Part shown: in pieces, positions 62,445 to 64,000 of the stretch | Layout: the number at the start of each line of letters is the position of its first letter | How positions within the stretch are numbered: position 1 is the stretch's first letter | DNA from: Bacteroidales bacterium | GTDB taxonomy: Bacteria > Bacteroidota > Bacteroidia > Bacteroidales > JAIOZK01 | Direction of reading: 5' to 3' | Length of the DNA: 64,000 nt | Assembly (NCBI GenBank): GCA_021740625.1 | Contig: JAIOZK010000004.1 | Location: 1 to 64,000, forward strand | Notes under the pieces: model-generated | What the model was told of the DNA's origin: nothing | Database searches by the model: none | The model's input: the letters and a program-made list of their open reading frames with translations, nothing else | Program-made: the position numbers and the translations under genes

Positions 62445-63530
62445 ATGAGATACTATGAAATAGATAGTATTCATTTGAAAGGTAAAATCTTAGCGGGAGA
62501 AGACTTAACCGAGTATTGCCGTATGCAGCTGGATACGCCCTACCTGGATTCCTGGAAAGAATCCATTTTCACTTTCCTGCTCGAATGGTTGGATGAAATA
62601 CCTTTTATTACTACGTGGACCAGTGGCAGCACAGGAGAACCAAAATCCATCAGCATACATAAACAACACATGGTCAATTCTGCAATGATGACAGGAAAGT
62701 ACCTTGGCCTGGAAGAAGGTGATGCGGCTTTGCTCTGTTTGCCTGCTGAGTACATCGCCGGAAAGATGATGCTGGTGCGCAGCATGGTGCTGGGGCTAAA
62801 CCTGCAGATAAGCGAACCCAAAAATGATCCGCTGGAAGAATTGGAAGGAACATTTGATTTTGCTGCCATGGTGCCTTTGCAGGTGCATGACATCCTGCAA
62901 CAGGCAAATGGATATGAAAAACTGAACAGGGTCAGGAAGCTCATCATTGGCGGAGGTCCCGTGCCGCTGCGCCTGAGGGAAAAAATAGCCGTTCTTGAAA
63001 ATGAGGCTTACTCCACCTATGGCATGACAGAAACCGTTTCCCACATTGCCATGGAAAGGCTGAACGGACCACAGGCGGACGGTTATTATCATTTACTGCC
63101 GGGGATTGAGATCGAAAACGATGAAAAGGACCGGCTGATCATTCATGCCCCGGATATTGCGGATGAGGTAGTTAAAACAAATGATATTATTGCTTTAAAA
63201 AACGAGCGGACATTCAAAGTCCTGGGGCGTTACGACAACATCATTAATTCCGGTGGGATCAAGATCATTCCCGAACTCATCGAAAAGAAACTTGAAAAGT
63301 ATATATCTAAAAGGTTTATCATCTCTTCTGTTCCTGATGAAAAGCTGGGGGAGAAGGTGATTCTGGTGATCGAGGATAAGGAATGGGATGAAAATGACAT
63401 TGCAGTGCTTCAAAATGCCATCTCGAGTGAACTTGGAAAATATGAACAACCCAAATGGATAGAATTCATCAGTCAGTTTAAAGAAACCGAAAGCGGGAAG
63501 GTGGACAGGAGGAGGATGAAGGGGAAGTGA
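62445..63530 (+). CDS. menE: o-succinylbenzoate-CoA ligase MenE
   Basis: 361 residues, ANL superfamily, shorter than classical MenE (about 450-490) as in many Bacteroidota. P-loop TWTSGSTGEPKSISI, A5 motif YSTYGMTETVSHI, A7/A8 GRYDNIINSGGIKIIPELIEKKL, A10 Lys in ETESGKVDRRRMK. It activates OSB to OSB-CoA for MenB. ATG 62445 is the first plausible start. Confidence 0.93.
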   Translation: MRYYEIDSIHLKGKILAGEDLTEYCRMQLDTPYLDSWKESIFTFLLEWLDEIPFITTWTSGSTGEPKSISIHKQHMVNSAMMTGKYLGLEEGDAALLCLPAEYIAGKMMLVRSMVLGLNLQISEPKNDPLEELEGTFDFAAMVPLQVHDILQQANGYEKLNRVRKLIIGGGPVPLRLREKIAVLENEAYSTYGMTETVSHIAMERLNGPQADGYYHLLPGIEIENDEKDRLIIHAPDIADEVVKTNDIIALKNERTFKVLGRYDNIINSGGIKIIPELIEKKLEKYISKRFIISSVPDEKLGEKVILVIEDKEWDENDIAVLQNAISSELGKYEQPKWIEFISQFKETESGKVDRRRMKGK

Positions 63531-64000
63531 TATGATGGTAACTTGAGATTTCGGATTGAGTAAAAATTTAAATCCTATACAAATTTAAAGTTCAACTTTA
63601 AAAATGTATAAAATGAGTTTGATCTATTTCTTGGATAACACAATTCGCTGGTCCTGTTAGCAACAAAAGCCACCATGAACTTTAACTACAAGCTTATCAA
63701 GGAATCATGTATTTTCAAAAAACAAGCCATAAGGCAACAAAAGGCTTTTTGGTTTATGCAGGAGAGATGGAATTTGAAAAAGAGGAATATCGGGTAGTGA
63801 ATTATAGGGAGACGGGTGAGGTGCTTGGATAAATAATCGTCTTAAGCCGGTCGTCATTTTACTGTATTTATAAATTTTGAAGATTTGTAAAGTTAACTTT
63901 ATAAATTAGGTATAAACGTGAAAAGCCCTACTAATCGGACGGGAAGTTAATTTAAATGAGCTCTCCCGACTACTGGGTGTTTAGCGAATTGATCGAAGTA
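63531..64000. other. Right-end non-coding region with palindromes and possible gene relics
   Basis: Contains palindromes TTTAAAGTT-C-AACTTTAAA (63584-63602) and TAAAGTTAACTTTA (63888-63901). A short frame at 63707-63832 reads GFLVYAGEMEFEKEEYRVVNY; a 19-codon piece at 63922-63981 reads GREVNLNELSRLLGV before a stop. Both look like fragments of the AAA/DUF4143-type ATPases common in this phylum, but they are too short to be sure. Confidence 0.4.
63707..63832 (+). pseudogene. Possible C-terminal fragment of an AAA/DUF4143-type ATPase
   Basis: A 41-codon frame (MYFQKTSHKATKGFLVYAG...VVNYRETGEVLG) with no start context, preceded by a stop 7 codons upstream. The pattern of KGFLVYAGE followed by beta strands resembles the C-terminal nuclease-like end of such ATPases. 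Low confidence. Confidence 0.3.

Noticed and set aside
1-64000. tRNA, rRNA or prophage genes.
   Set aside because: None recognised by eye. A covariance scan could not be run, so a tRNA could have been missed in the larger gaps.

Overview
The window looks like chromosomal DNA of a Bacteroidota bacterium, probably Bacteroidales/Marinilabiliales-like; this placement is by gene content and not by a search. The signs are: promoters with the Bacteroidota -7 box TAnnTTTG (for example TATCTTTG, TATTTTTG), almost no Shine-Dalgarno sequences, a secreted protein ending in a type IX secretion sorting domain, lipoproteins with short lipoboxes, long MacB-like permeases ending in NPxDAxKYE, PIN-PhoH and RAYT genes of the type common in this phylum, and a complete menaquinone operon. 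Base composition is moderate and most genes are ordinary chromosomal genes; the gaps between them are rich in repeats.

Layout. 1-5060 (+): end of elbB, a nitronate monooxygenase, then acyl-CoA dehydrogenase with etfB and etfA (acyl-CoA oxidation feeding electrons to the quinone pool). 5300-10685 (+): a LytS-type histidine kinase with an FG-GAP-like sensor, its LytTR regulator and a large PKD lipoprotein. 10745-15597 (-): two MacB/FtsX-type permeases. 15828-16629: two small genes. 16809-20641 (-): a DEAD-box helicase, two cold-shock-domain proteins, an RRM protein and a divergent RpoD-like sigma factor, in effect a cold-shock/RNA-remodelling block. 21306-34776 (-): four more permeases, two ABC ATPases, a HlyD/MacA-type adaptor and two small proteins. 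34977-37704 (+): a divergent NtrC-type regulator and NtrB-like kinase that probably control the adaptor operon. 37759-40032 (+): nitroreductase, M28 peptidase, and a RAYT transposase bracketed by its REP palindromes. 40106-45132: phoH (-) and polA (+), separated by arrays of a CTGCCGACTGC repeat that flank a dead four-helix-bundle gene.

45133-48630 is the accessory, decaying part: nested palindromic repeats, a dead antitoxin fused to a truncated ParE toxin, an MNT gene with a frameshifted HEPN partner, an intact MNT-HEPN (MntA/HepT-like) pair, a five-helix hairpin, and a stand-alone receiver whose phosphoacceptor Asp is replaced by Glu. 48883-51402: hydroxylamine reductase (hcp) divergent from a Crp/Fnr regulator, with a 24-bp palindrome between them. 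51624-56156: a lipoprotein, a ten-repeat FG-GAP protein with a T9SS tail, and a small lipoprotein. 56266-63530 (+): menI-menF-menD-menB-menA-menC-menE, making the quinone that the electron-transfer genes would reduce. 63531-64000 holds palindromes and possible gene relics.

The best candidates for something not yet described are the four-helix-bundle gene bracketed by CTGCCGACTGC arrays, the RAYT/REP doublets with a remote copy, the decayed toxin-antitoxin island with its inverted repeats, and the phosphomimetic receiver behind a structured hairpin leader. All of these are read from sequence by eye; no search was run.
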